A DNA stretch of 64,000 nucleotides, from positions 3,472,001-3,536,000 of the forward strand of contig NZ_CP061008.1 of NCBI RefSeq assembly GCF_014490035.1, written 5' to 3'. The position numbers and the translations under genes were made by a program. The stretch comes from Achromobacter xylosoxidans. GTDB lineage: Bacteria; Pseudomonadota; Gammaproteobacteria; Burkholderiales; Burkholderiaceae_B. Under the pieces are notes generated by a model. The model made no database searches and had not been told where the DNA came from. It saw nothing but the letters and a program-made list of their open reading frames with translations. Below, piece after piece: positions 1 to 9,285 of the stretch; the first letter of the stretch is position 1; every line of letters begins with the position of its first letter.

Positions 1-1
1 G

Positions 2-922
2 ATTCCGTTCTTTGAATCGGTGGCGCGCAGCACCGGCCAGACGCCGCGGCGCCCCGGGGTGCGCGGCGACCGCTGGCAGCTGGCCTTGAACGCGCTGGTA
101 TGGCTGCTGCTGGTCCTGGCGCTGGCGCGGCCAGAGCGGGTCGAGCCGCCGCTGGAGCACCGCCAGCCGGTGCGCGACCTGCTGTTGGCCATCGATATCT
201 CGCAATCGATGGAGACCGAAGACTTCGTCGCGCCGGACGGCCGCCGCGAGGACCGCTTGAGCGGCGTCAAGGCAGTGGTGGCCGACTTCATCGACCGCCG
301 CAAGGACGACCGGCTTGGACTGATCGTGTTCGGCACCGCGGCCTATCCGCAGGCGCCGCTGACCCAGGACCACGCCACGCTCAAGCTGCTGCTGGGGCAG
401 GTAAGCACGCGCATGGCTGGTCCCAATACCGCCATCGGCGACGCAATCGGCGTGGCGATCAAGCAGTTCGAGCATGCCGGCGAACACGATCAGGTCCTGA
501 TCCTGCTGACCGACGGCAACGACACCGGCAGCGCCGTGCCGCCGGACCGCGCCGCGGCCATGGCGGCCGCGCGCCACATCGTCGTGCATACGGTGGGCAT
601 GGGCGATCCGCAGGCGCAGGGCGAGGAGAAGGTCGATTTCGACGCCTTGCGCGCGATCGCCGCCAAGACCGGCGGCCGCTTTTTCCCGGCGCAGGACCAG
701 GCCTCGTTGCGGCAGGTCTACGCCGAACTGGACCGCATCACGCCGCACGAGGTGCGCGAATTGCGCCACCAGCCCAAGCAGGATTTCTTCTGGGTGCCGC
801 TGGGCCTGGCGCTGTTGCTGCTGGCTGGCTGGCACCTGAGCGCCGCGCTGCGCGGTTGGCGTCATGGCGCCGGGGCGCAGGGCAAGAGCGGCGTGGAGGA
901 GGGCAGATGGAAATCGACCTGA
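2..922 (+). CDS. BatA-like von Willebrand factor A membrane protein (5' partial)
   Basis: Membrane-anchored VWA protein of the MoxR-associated Bat group, thought to work in envelope stress tolerance or complex assembly. The reading frame is open from base 2 to the window edge; the GTG at base 20 is probably internal, because residues just before it (PFFES) resemble the usual start of the BatA core. A hydrophobic segment (about 30 residues after the edge) precedes the VWA domain. A complete MIDAS motif DISQS is visible, followed by a TDG motif (LLTDGND). A second membrane segment lies near the C-terminus (FFWVPLGLALLLL), so the VWA domain should be periplasmic between two anchors. The 3' end overlaps the next gene by 16 bp, indicating translational coupling. 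The moxR and DUF58 genes expected upstream lie outside the window. Confidence 0.85.
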   Translation: MPFFESVARSTGQTPRRPGVRGDRWQLALNALVWLLLVLALARPERVEPPLEHRQPVRDLLLAIDISQSMETEDFVAPDGRREDRLSGVKAVVADFIDRRKDDRLGLIVFGTAAYPQAPLTQDHATLKLLLGQVSTRMAGPNTAIGDAIGVAIKQFEHAGEHDQVLILLTDGNDTGSAVPPDRAAAMAAARHIVVHTVGMGDPQAQGEEKVDFDALRAIAAKTGGRFFPAQDQASLRQVYAELDRITPHEVRELRHQPKQDFFWVPLGLALLLLAGWHLSAALRGWRHGAGAQGKSGVEEGRWKST

Positions 923-2502
923 GCGCCTTCCATTTCCTGCGCCCCTGGTGGCTGCTGGCGGTCGTGCCCGCGGCCTTGCTGCTCTGGCGGCGGCGCGGCG
1001 AGGACGGCCGGCTCGGCTGGCGCAGCAACATTGCGCCGGCGCTGCTGCCACACCTGACCGTGCGCACGCAGGGCAGCCGCGGGCCGCGGCCGGTGCAATT
1101 ACTGGCCGCCTTGCTGGCGCTGGGCGGCCTCGCCGCCGCGGGACCGACGTGGCAACAGGACCGCCCGGCCTTCCTGGACAATCTGGCGCCCCTGATCGCG
1201 GCGGTCGACCTGTCGCCTTCGATGGATGCAGCGGATCTGCCGCCCAGCCGGCTGGAGGCTGCCAAACGCAAGCTGCGCGATCTGCTGAAGCGGCGCGCAG
1301 GCGCCAAGACCGGCCTGATCGCCTACGCCGGCTCGGCGCATCTGGTGCTGCCGCCGACCGACGATCCCGCCTTGCCCGACATGTTCGTGCAGGCCTTGTC
1401 CACCGGGCTCATCGCCGCGCCCGGCAAGGACGCGGCGGGCGCGATCGCGCTGGCCGCCAGCCTGCTGCAATCGGGCGAGGCGGGCGGCACCCTGTTGTTG
1501 GTGACGGACGGCGCGGACACCCGCCAACTGGCCGAGGTCGAGCGCCTGGCGCGAGCCAATTCCTTCCAGGTCCTGGTGTGGGCGGCGGGCACGCGCGATG
1601 GCGGCGTGGTGCGCGACGCCCGCGGCCAGCCGCGCATCGACGCGCAAGGCCGGCCCTTGCTGGGCAGTTTCGACGAGGATGCGCTGAAACAGCTGGCGCA
1701 AGCCGCCCGCGCGCCCCTGGGCAGCCTGACCCTGAACGACGACGACCTGGACTGGGTAACACTGCATGCCGAGCGGCATTTCCAGGAGGTGCAGGACGCC
1801 GACAAGCCGCTGCACTGGAAGGACGCGGGCTATTGGCTGTGCTGGCCGCTGGCGCTGCTGGCATTGCTGGCGCTGCGGCGCGGCTGGAACATCAACTGGA
1901 CGGCCTGCCTGCTGCTCGCCGTCACGGCCGCGCTGCATGCGCCGCGCGCGGAAGCAGGCGCGCTGGCCGACGCCTTCTTCACGCCCGACCAGCAGGGCCG
2001 CTGGGCCTACGAACACAAGCGCTATGCCGAGGCCGCGGCCTTGTACGCCGATCCTTACTGGAAAGGCCGAGCCGCCTACGACGCGGGCGACTACCAGGCG
2101 GCGCTGGCCGCATTCGCCAAACTGGACACGCCCGAAGGCGACTTCTATCTGGGCAATACCCAGGTCCGCCTGCGCAGCTACGAAGCGGCGCTCGCGGCAT
2201 ACGATCAGGCGCTGCGCCTGCGGCCGGATTTTCCCGAAGCGCGCGCAAACCGCGAACTGGTCGCCAGATTGATCGCCGCCGCCGAAAGCGAGCAACAGGA
2301 CGACGATTCGGAGAAACCGGACGAGACCCGCGTGGACAGCGACAAGGGCGCGGGCAAGATGATGCGCACCGAGACGCCGCAAGCCGCGTCCGACGAGGTC
2401 TGGCTGCGCAACCTGAGCCTGTCGCCGGCCGGCTTCCTGAAGCAGAAATTCGCCATCGAAGACGCACGCAAGGCCGCGCCTGCGCAGGGGAAACAGCCAT
2501 GA
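907..2502 (+). CDS. BatB-like VWA protein with C-terminal TPR region
   Basis: 531-residue membrane protein. Two N-terminal hydrophobic segments (about residues 12-27 and 62-79) precede a VWA domain with MIDAS motif DLSPS at residues 101-105 and a TDGAD motif. After the VWA domain come two more hydrophobic segments (about 310-345), then TPR-like repeats (about 370-465, e.g. YLGNTQVRLRSYEAALAAY). The charged tail is Asp/Glu-rich. This VWA-plus-TPR layout matches fused BatB/BatC proteins of Proteobacteria. The ATG at 907 is chosen because it gives a normal membrane start (MEIDLSAFHFLRPWW) and overlaps the upstream gene. The stop overlaps the next ATG (ATGA). Likely partners are the flanking BatA- and BatD-like proteins. 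Confidence 0.87.
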   Translation: MEIDLSAFHFLRPWWLLAVVPAALLLWRRRGEDGRLGWRSNIAPALLPHLTVRTQGSRGPRPVQLLAALLALGGLAAAGPTWQQDRPAFLDNLAPLIAAVDLSPSMDAADLPPSRLEAAKRKLRDLLKRRAGAKTGLIAYAGSAHLVLPPTDDPALPDMFVQALSTGLIAAPGKDAAGAIALAASLLQSGEAGGTLLLVTDGADTRQLAEVERLARANSFQVLVWAAGTRDGGVVRDARGQPRIDAQGRPLLGSFDEDALKQLAQAARAPLGSLTLNDDDLDWVTLHAERHFQEVQDADKPLHWKDAGYWLCWPLALLALLALRRGWNINWTACLLLAVTAALHAPRAEAGALADAFFTPDQQGRWAYEHKRYAEAAALYADPYWKGRAAYDAGDYQAALAAFAKLDTPEGDFYLGNTQVRLRSYEAALAAYDQALRLRPDFPEARANRELVARLIAAAESEQQDDDSEKPDETRVDSDKGAGKMMRTETPQAASDEVWLRNLSLSPAGFLKQKFAIEDARKAAPAQGKQP

Positions 2503-3932
2503 TCCGCCGCCATGCCGCGCTGCTGCGTTGCCTGCGCCTGCTGCTGTTGCTGCACCTGGGGCTGTGCGCAGGCGTGGCGCGCGCCCAGCAGGCGGAAGCC
2601 GGGCCGCAGCTGCACGCCGAGGCGCGCATGGCGACTCCCGGCGACCTGACGGCCGGCGCCACCGCCATCCTGCAGGTGGACGTGCTGACTTCGACCTGGT
2701 TCACCCAGCCCCCGCAGATGCCGGCCCTGGACATTCCGGGCGCGCTGGTGTCGGGGCCGTCGGGACAGGCCACCATCATCCGCGCCACCATTGGCGGCGT
2801 CGCCTACAACGGACTGCGCTACGCCTATCTGGTCAGTCCCGAGGCGGCGGGCGCCTTGCGCGTGCCGGCCATCCAGGTCAGCGCGCAGGTGGGTCAGGCG
2901 ACGGCGCCCCTCGTTGCGCAGACGCGCCCGCTCGAGGTACGCGCCGCCGGACCGCCGGGCGGGGTAGCCGGTGGAGTTGCGGGCCGCCTCCTGGCGGCAA
3001 ACTCGGTCCAGGCGAGCCAGCAGATCCGCTATTCGGCCGAGCCGCCCGCCGTGGGCGACCACGTCAGCCGTGTCATCACCGTGCAGGCCCAGGGCGCGCA
3101 GGCCATGCTGATCCCGCCTGCCGCCGCAGCCGCCGTGCCGGGTCTGAAGCTGTACCCGTCCGAGCCCCAGCTGACGCAGATCTCCGACAGCCGCGGCGGC
3201 TTCCTCGGCGGACAGCGCGTCGACCGCCTGGACTATGTGATCGAACGCGGCGGCGCCTACGAACTGCCGGCGGTCGAGATCCGCTGGTGGAACATCGCGG
3301 CCAACAAGGAAGAGCGCGTGACGCTGCCGGCGCAACGCTTCGAAGCGCAGACGGGCGCCGCCTACCAGGCGCCATTCTCGGTCGAACAGGACCTGCGCGA
3401 CATGGGCCGGCAGGTGCAGGTGCGGATTCCGGGAGGATGGCTGGCGTTGGCCGCGGGCGTGGCGCTGGCGGCGCTGGCCTGCTGGCTGGGCGCGCCCTGG
3501 CTGCGGCGGACGCTGGCCCGCATGCGGGCCGGACTGCGGGCGCGGCGCGAACAATGGCGCGCGTCCGAACCCTATGCGGCAATGACCTTGCGCCGCCTGC
3601 TGGCGCAGCCCCAGCCGCGCATGGACGCGCTATACGCGTGGCTGCGCTGCGCATGCGGCGCGGCCACGCTGGCACAGGGAACGGCCAGTCTGGAACCGGC
3701 GCTGCGCCGATCGAGCGACGACGCGCTGCGGGCCTGCTATGGCCGCGAACCGGACGCGGCGCGGGGCTGGCAAGGCTTGCGCGAGATGTTCCCGCGCTGG
3801 CGTCGGAGCTTGCGCACCGCGGCGCGGCCTGCCGGCACGGCCGACCTTCCTGCGCTGAACCCCCGTCCGCCCGCGTCGTCGCGCGGACTGGCGGACACGC
3901 CGCCCGGCGAACTTCCCGGAGATCTTCCATGA
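2499..3932 (+). CDS. BatD-like exported membrane protein
   Basis: 477 residues. A signal peptide (residues 1-27, ending GVARA) is followed by a beta-rich extracytoplasmic region, one transmembrane helix at about 312-335, and a basic cytoplasmic tail. This layout and the position after two VWA genes fit the BatD (oxygen-tolerance) family, which is thought to scaffold VWA proteins in the periplasm; sequence conservation in the family is low, so the call leans on architecture and context. The ATG at 2499 overlaps the upstream TGA, and the TGA at 3930-3932 overlaps the next ATG, so four consecutive cistrons are translationally coupled. Confidence 0.75.
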   Translation: MIRRHAALLRCLRLLLLLHLGLCAGVARAQQAEAGPQLHAEARMATPGDLTAGATAILQVDVLTSTWFTQPPQMPALDIPGALVSGPSGQATIIRATIGGVAYNGLRYAYLVSPEAAGALRVPAIQVSAQVGQATAPLVAQTRPLEVRAAGPPGGVAGGVAGRLLAANSVQASQQIRYSAEPPAVGDHVSRVITVQAQGAQAMLIPPAAAAAVPGLKLYPSEPQLTQISDSRGGFLGGQRVDRLDYVIERGGAYELPAVEIRWWNIAANKEERVTLPAQRFEAQTGAAYQAPFSVEQDLRDMGRQVQVRIPGGWLALAAGVALAALACWLGAPWLRRTLARMRAGLRARREQWRASEPYAAMTLRRLLAQPQPRMDALYAWLRCACGAATLAQGTASLEPALRRSSDDALRACYGREPDAARGWQGLREMFPRWRRSLRTAARPAGTADLPALNPRPPASSRGLADTPPGELPGDLP

Positions 3933-4927
3933 CGACGCCTTTGCTTGCCCGCCGCTGGTTCGCGCTGCTGCTCCTGTTGTTGCTGGCCGGCCTGGCGCGC
4001 GCGCAGACGCCGCTGCCGTCCTGGAACGAGGGGCCTTCGCGCCAGGCCATCCTTGGGTTCGTGCAAGCCGTCACCGCGGAAGGCAGCCCGGACTACGTGG
4101 CGCCGGCCGACCGCATCGCGGTGTTCGACAACGACGGCACGCTGTGGAGCGAACAGCCCCTGTACTTCCAGCTGATCTTCGCGCTGGACCAGGTCAAGGC
4201 CATGGCGCCCCAGCATCCCGAATGGGCGGCCGAGCAACCCTACAAGGCCGCGATCGAGGGCGACCGCCAGGCGCTGGCCGCCTCGGGCACGGAAGGGCTG
4301 CTGAAGATCGTAGGCGCCACCCACGCCAACATGACGACGCAGGCCTTCGGCGCGGAGGTCCGGCAATGGATCAAGACCGCCCGCCATCCGCGCTTCAAGC
4401 AGCCGTACACCAGCATGATCTATGCGCCGATGCTGGAGCTGCTGGACTATCTGCGCGGCAACGGCTTCAAGACCTACATCGTCTCGGGCGGCGAAGTGGA
4501 ATTCATGCGGGCCTGGGCGCAGGACGTCTACGGCATTCCGCCCGAGCAGGTGATAGGCACCACCTTCGTCACCGAGTTCCAGATGCAGGACGGCAAGCCC
4601 GTGCTGATGCGCACGCCCAAGCTCGACTTCAACGACGACGGCCCGGGCAAGCCCGTGGCCATCAACAAGTTCATCGGCCGCCAGCCCATTTTCGCCTTCG
4701 GCAATTCGGACGGCGACCTGCAGATGCTGCAATGGACGGCGGCCGGCAGCGGCAAGCGTTTCATGGGCCTGGTGCATCACACCGATGCCCGGCGCGAGTG
4801 GGCTTATGACCGGGACTCCAGGATCGGCAGGCTGGACCGTGCGCTGGATGAAGCGCAGCAACAGGGTTGGGTAATCGTGGACATGGCAAAGGAGTGGAGA
4901 AGGGTATACGCATTTGAAACACAGTGA
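3929..4927 (+). CDS. Exported HAD-superfamily phosphatase
   Basis: 332 residues with a clear signal peptide (about residues 1-25, ending ARAQ), so it probably acts in the periplasm. The HAD nucleophile motif DNDGT is at 67-71 (nucleophile Asp67, acid/base Asp69). A motif II-like segment (YIVSGG) follows, and motif IV appears as FGNSDGDLQML. These are the elements of a phosphoaspartate-forming hydrolase; related proteins are often annotated as nonspecific acid phosphatases. Substrate unknown. It is coupled to the BatD-like gene by an ATGA overlap and lies 46 bp before an arylsulfatase, so the operon supplies two exported ester hydrolases, one for phosphate and one for sulfate esters. Confidence 0.8.
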   Translation: MTTPLLARRWFALLLLLLLAGLARAQTPLPSWNEGPSRQAILGFVQAVTAEGSPDYVAPADRIAVFDNDGTLWSEQPLYFQLIFALDQVKAMAPQHPEWAAEQPYKAAIEGDRQALAASGTEGLLKIVGATHANMTTQAFGAEVRQWIKTARHPRFKQPYTSMIYAPMLELLDYLRGNGFKTYIVSGGEVEFMRAWAQDVYGIPPEQVIGTTFVTEFQMQDGKPVLMRTPKLDFNDDGPGKPVAINKFIGRQPIFAFGNSDGDLQMLQWTAAGSGKRFMGLVHHTDARREWAYDRDSRIGRLDRALDEAQQQGWVIVDMAKEWRRVYAFETQ

Positions 4928-4973
4928 TTCGTTTACGTGACTGGGAACCGCCCGCAAGGGTCAGGAGAAAGCG

Positions 4974-6611
4974 ATGAACGCAAGAAAACTGTTGAGCGCG
5001 GCGCTCTTCGCCGCAGCAGGCCTTACGGCACTGGCAGGCGCGCAAGCGCAGACCCAGCCGCCGGCGGCCAATCAGGGCCAGGCGGCGGCATCGGGCAAGA
5101 AGCCGAACATCCTGGTGATCTTCGGCGACGACATCGGACAGGCGAACATCAGCGCCTACACGCATGGCGTGGTCGGATACACCACGCCGAACATCGACCG
5201 GATCGCCAAGGAGGGCGTCCTGTTCACGGACTACTACGCCGAGAACAGCTGCACGGCGGGCCGCTCGTCCTTCATCACGGGGCAGTCGCCGCTGCGCACC
5301 GGCCTGTCCAAGGTGGGCATGCCGGGCGCGACAGTCGGCCTGCAAAAGGGCGACATCACCATCGCCGAGGCCTTGAAGTCGCAGGGCTACAACACCGCCC
5401 AGTTCGGCAAGAACCACCTGGGCGACCGTGACGAGTACCTGCCGACACGCCACGGCTTCGACGAATTCTTCGGCAACCTCTATCACTTGAACGCCGAAGA
5501 AGAGCCTGAACGTCCGTACTGGCCCAAGGACCCCAACGATCCCTACGTGAAGAACTTTTCTCCGCGCGGCGTGATCAAGGCCACGGCCGACGGCAAGGTG
5601 CAGGATACCGGGGCGCTCACCACCAAGCGCATGGAAACCATCGACGACGAGACCGTGGGCGCGGCGATCGACTACATCGACAAGCACGGCAAGGAAGACA
5701 AGCCGTTCTTCGTGTGGATGAACACCACGCGCATGCACATCTATACGCATATCCGGCCCGAACACAAGGGCAAGAGCGGCATGCCCGGCAATGATTACGC
5801 CGACGGCATGTGGGAGCATGACCAGGACGTGGGCAAGCTGTTGAAGAAGCTGGACGACATGGGCATCGCCGACAACACCATCGTCGTCTATACCACCGAC
5901 AACGGCCCCAATGCCTTCACCTGGCCGGACGCCGCCACCACGCCATTCCGCAGCGAGAAGGACTCCAACTGGGAAGGTGCGTTCCGCGTGCCCGCCATGG
6001 TGCGTTGGCCGGGCAAGATCCCCGCCGGGGAAATCAAGCGCGGCATCGTATCCGGCATGGACTGGTTCCCGACCCTGATGGCGGCCACGGGCGACACCAC
6101 CATCAAGGAACGGCTGCTGGATGGCTGGGCGCCGCAGGCCGGCGGCACCAAGTTCAAGGTGCATCTGGACGGCTACGACCAGCTGGGCTATCTGACCGGC
6201 AAGCAGGACAAGAGTGCGCGCGACGAGTTCTTCTACTTCAATGACGACGGCGTACTGGTCGGGGCGAGGTTTGGCGACTGGAAGGCGGTGTTCTGCGAGC
6301 AGCGGGCTCCCGGCAATCTCAACATCTGGCAGGACCCATTCGTCTGCCTGCGCTTGCCGAAGATCTTCAACCTGCGCATGGACCCGTACGAGCGCGCCGA
6401 CATTACGTCGGACCAGTACAACGATTGGCTGGCCAAGAACGCCTATCTGACCGCCATCGCCACGATGAAGGCCACCGCGTTCCTGGATACGTTCCTCAAG
6501 TATCCGCCGAGCCAGCGTCCCGCTACGTTCAGCGTGGATCAAGTTCAGGAGAAGGTCAACAAGGCCATGGAAGAACACTTCCAGCAGCTTGATAAGCAAA
6601 AGGCGAAGTAA
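4974..6611 (+). CDS. Exported arylsulfatase (sulfatase family S1)
   Basis: 545 residues with a signal peptide (residues 1-26, cleavage near AQAQ). The N-terminal sulfatase core is intact: metal-binding FGDD (residues 51-53), the formylglycine motif CTAGR at 93-97 (Cys93 as the residue to be oxidised; Ala in place of the commoner Pro), GKNHLG, and a TDNGP motif carrying further metal ligands. The enzyme should hydrolyse sulfate esters in the periplasm after Cys93 maturation by a formylglycine-generating enzyme encoded elsewhere. A Shine-Dalgarno AGGAG precedes the ATG. Two GC hairpins follow the stop. The physiological substrate is unknown; a closely related phosphonate or phosphate ester hydrolase role cannot be excluded. 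Confidence 0.9.
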   Translation: MNARKLLSAALFAAAGLTALAGAQAQTQPPAANQGQAAASGKKPNILVIFGDDIGQANISAYTHGVVGYTTPNIDRIAKEGVLFTDYYAENSCTAGRSSFITGQSPLRTGLSKVGMPGATVGLQKGDITIAEALKSQGYNTAQFGKNHLGDRDEYLPTRHGFDEFFGNLYHLNAEEEPERPYWPKDPNDPYVKNFSPRGVIKATADGKVQDTGALTTKRMETIDDETVGAAIDYIDKHGKEDKPFFVWMNTTRMHIYTHIRPEHKGKSGMPGNDYADGMWEHDQDVGKLLKKLDDMGIADNTIVVYTTDNGPNAFTWPDAATTPFRSEKDSNWEGAFRVPAMVRWPGKIPAGEIKRGIVSGMDWFPTLMAATGDTTIKERLLDGWAPQAGGTKFKVHLDGYDQLGYLTGKQDKSARDEFFYFNDDGVLVGARFGDWKAVFCEQRAPGNLNIWQDPFVCLRLPKIFNLRMDPYERADITSDQYNDWLAKNAYLTAIATMKATAFLDTFLKYPPSQRPATFSVDQVQEKVNKAMEEHFQQLDKQKAK

Positions 6612-6616
6612 CTGCG

Positions 6617-6665
6617 CCCGGCGCAAGCCGGGACGGTACCGGGCGGCGCCTGTCGCGCCGCCCGG
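6617..6665 (+). other. Pair of GC-rich hairpins between sulfatase and next gene
   Basis: Two consecutive perfect inverted repeats lie in the 71-bp gap. The first has a 6-bp stem (CCCGGC/GCCGGG) with a GCAA tetraloop at 6617-6632. The second has an 11-bp stem (CCGGGCGGCGC and its complement) with a 5-nt loop at 6639-6665. No U-tract follows, so this is not a canonical terminator. It could stabilise the upstream mRNA or reduce expression of the downstream gene. Confidence 0.5.
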
Positions 6666-6682
6666 CAACGCGAAGGAGCAGC

Positions 6683-9241
6683 ATGATGGGCATGGGGGCA
6701 AGCGAGGCGGCGATGCAGGGACATGATGTGGACGACAAGGCGGCGCAAGGGCCCGCCCTGACGGCGGTCCGGCCGGCCGCGCTGCTGTTCCTGTCCGGAA
6801 CGGCGGCCCTGGTGTTCCAGGTGCTGTGGATCAAGCAGTTGTCGCTGGTGGTAGGCGTGGAGGTCAGCGCCATCGCGGGCGCGGTCAGCGCATTCTTCCT
6901 GGGCCTGGCGCTGGGCGGCTGGCTATTGGGCCGCAAGGCGGACCATCTGCGGCGCCCGGTACGCTTCTACGCCAAGCTGGAAGCAGCCGTGGCGCTGTCC
7001 TGCGTCGCGGTGACGTGGCTGCTGGCGCGCAGCGCCGCCGCCTTCGTCGCGGTCGAGGCCCATAGCAGCCTGGCGGCCTGGCTGGCGGTGGGGCTGCTGC
7101 TGGCCATCCCCGCCTTCTTGATGGGCGGCACCTTGCCGGTGCTGCTGCGCGCCGTAAGCCGGCAGCAGGGCGCGGACGTAAGCCGCTCCGGCGGCGCGAT
7201 GTACGCCGCGAATACCTGCGGCGCCATCCTGGGCGCCTTGCTGCCCGCATTCTTCCTGATTCCGCGCTTCGGCGTGCAGGGCGCGGCGCTGGCCGCGGCC
7301 TCGCTGAACCTGCTGGCGGCGCTGGGCGCCTGGATGCTGGACCGCAGGGCGGGCGACAGCGCGGCTCCCGCCGTCAGTCCGCAGTCCGCTGCGGCGCCCT
7401 TGTCGGGCGACGCGCGCCTGGCCGTGGCGCTGTATGCGGTGGCTGGCGCGGTCGCGCTGGGCTACGAAGTGATCTGGTCGCAGATGATCGTGCCGTTCAT
7501 GAGCACGCGCGCCTTCGCCTTCGCCATCGTGCTGGCCACCTATCTGGCCGGGCTGGCCATCGGCGCCGCGCTTTATGCGCGCTGGGCCCATCGCGTGCGC
7601 AATCCCTGGCCGGTGTTCGGTTTCCTGATCGCTGGCGCAGGCCTGCTCGCGGTGCTGGAGGTGGCCATGCTGGGCAAATGGCTGATCGTGGCCCAGACAC
7701 AGGCGGAAGCGGCGGTCTACCAATGGACGGGCAGCGGCTTCGCGGGCATGTGCGCGCGCTTCGCCGTGGCGGCGGCCAGCCTGGTGCTGGCGCCCACGCT
7801 GCTGCTGGGCGCGGCGTTTCCCGCCGTGCTGCGCATCGCGGTGGGCAATCGGCAGGTGGGGCGGGAAGCCGGGGCCGTACTCGCCGGCAACACGCTGGGC
7901 GGCATCGCGGGCACCTTGTTGACGGGATTCCTGCTGTTGCCCGCCCTGGGGCTGGTGCGCACGCTGAGCGTGCTGGCGGCCATCGCGGCGGCGGTGGGCG
8001 CCGTGGCGGCCTGGCGCGGAAGGTCGGATGGCCGCGCCGCCACCGGCTGGGCCACCGGCATCGCGGGCCTCGCCACGCTGGCGGTGGTCGCCATGCTGCC
8101 GGCAGACCAGTTTGCGCGGCTACTGCCCGGGGCGAGCGGCGCGGGCCTGGTGTTCTACGAGGAAAGCCATGGCGGCACGGTGGCCGTGGTCGAGCGCGCC
8201 GGCAACGGCAACCGCTTCCACCGGCTCTACATCCAGGGCGTATCGAACTCGGGCGACGCCATGCCTTCGCTGCGATACATGCGGCTGCAGGCGCTGCTGC
8301 CCTTGATCGTGCATGCGGGCGAACCAAGGTCCGCGCTGGTGGTGGGCTATGGCACCGGCATCACGGCCGGCGCCTTGTCGCAGTACCGCGGGCTGGAAAA
8401 GCGCGCGGTCGCCGAGCTGCTGCCGGCCGTGCTGCGCGCCGCGCCGCACTTCCAGGGCACGTTCCAGGCCGCCACCGATCCGGGCCTGGACAAACGGCTG
8501 CGCGACGGACGCCGCGAGCTGCAGGCCAGCGCCGAGCGCTGGGACCTGATCACGCTGGAGCCGCCGCCACCTTCCGCCGCAGGCGTGGTGAATCTGTATT
8601 CCCGCGACTTCTACCAACTGGCCGCAAGCCGGCTCGCGCCGCAAGGCATCGTGGCGCAATGGCTGCCGCTGCCCACGCAGAACGAGGACGACACCCGCGC
8701 GCTCATCGCCAGCTTCATCCAGGTCTTTCCGCATGCCCAGCTCTGGACCAGCGAACTGCATGAAATGCTGCTGTTGGGCTCGATGCAGCCGCTGACGCTG
8801 GACGCGGCCCGCATCCAGGCGCGCTACGCCCAGCCCGATACCGCCGCCGCGTTGCGGGCAGTGGGCGTACCATCGGCCGCGGCCTTGTTGTCCACCTGGG
8901 TCACAGACCGGGACGGCCTGGCGCGCTTTGCCGGCGATACCCCGGCCGTGACCGACGACCGCCCCGGCATCGAGTACGCGACCTGGGTCCGGCCGCGCGA
9001 AGTAGCGCGCGTCCTGCCCGCGCTGCTGACCTTGCGCAGCGAACCGCCGCTGGTCGGCGCGTCCGACGCGCTGCGCGCCGACATGCAGCTGGAGCGGGCG
9101 CGGCTGGACACGTTCTACTGGGCTTCGCTGGCGGCCTATGTAGGGGATCGTGAAACCTGGGGCAGGGAAATGAACAAGCTGGCGCGCGACGACGGCGACA
9201 ACGCCTACTACCGCTGGTTCATGCCGAGCGCCAGGCAGTAG
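6683..9241 (+). CDS. Polytopic membrane protein with spermidine-synthase-like domain
   Basis: 852 residues. The N-terminal half (about 30-500) is hydrophobic, with roughly a dozen membrane helices resembling fused MFS/spermidine-synthase proteins. The C-terminal part has a Rossmann fold like aminopropyltransferases: glycine motif VVGYGTG near residue 555, acidic residue in AELLP, and a DLITLEPPPP segment where active spermidine synthases carry a catalytic Asp. That Asp appears replaced by Glu, so polyamine synthesis should not be assumed. TDDRPGIEY near residue 765 is typical of the family. A strong Shine-Dalgarno (AAGGAGC) lies before the tandem ATG ATG. It closes the Bat/HAD/sulfatase operon, although hairpins intervene. 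Confidence 0.75.
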   Translation: MMGMGASEAAMQGHDVDDKAAQGPALTAVRPAALLFLSGTAALVFQVLWIKQLSLVVGVEVSAIAGAVSAFFLGLALGGWLLGRKADHLRRPVRFYAKLEAAVALSCVAVTWLLARSAAAFVAVEAHSSLAAWLAVGLLLAIPAFLMGGTLPVLLRAVSRQQGADVSRSGGAMYAANTCGAILGALLPAFFLIPRFGVQGAALAAASLNLLAALGAWMLDRRAGDSAAPAVSPQSAAAPLSGDARLAVALYAVAGAVALGYEVIWSQMIVPFMSTRAFAFAIVLATYLAGLAIGAALYARWAHRVRNPWPVFGFLIAGAGLLAVLEVAMLGKWLIVAQTQAEAAVYQWTGSGFAGMCARFAVAAASLVLAPTLLLGAAFPAVLRIAVGNRQVGREAGAVLAGNTLGGIAGTLLTGFLLLPALGLVRTLSVLAAIAAAVGAVAAWRGRSDGRAATGWATGIAGLATLAVVAMLPADQFARLLPGASGAGLVFYEESHGGTVAVVERAGNGNRFHRLYIQGVSNSGDAMPSLRYMRLQALLPLIVHAGEPRSALVVGYGTGITAGALSQYRGLEKRAVAELLPAVLRAAPHFQGTFQAATDPGLDKRLRDGRRELQASAERWDLITLEPPPPSAAGVVNLYSRDFYQLAASRLAPQGIVAQWLPLPTQNEDDTRALIASFIQVFPHAQLWTSELHEMLLLGSMQPLTLDAARIQARYAQPDTAAALRAVGVPSAAALLSTWVTDRDGLARFAGDTPAVTDDRPGIEYATWVRPREVARVLPALLTLRSEPPLVGASDALRADMQLERARLDTFYWASLAAYVGDRETWGREMNKLARDDGDNAYYRWFMPSARQ

Positions 9242-9285
9242 GGTGTGGCTGCGCGAGTCTTGACGGCGGGCGCTGACCGCGGGTC

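Noticed and set aside
100..2502. Extending the BatB-like gene back to base 100 in the same frame.
   Set aside because: The first 269 codons are Arg/Ala-rich and overlap the BatA-like gene; the real start is the membrane sequence at 907.
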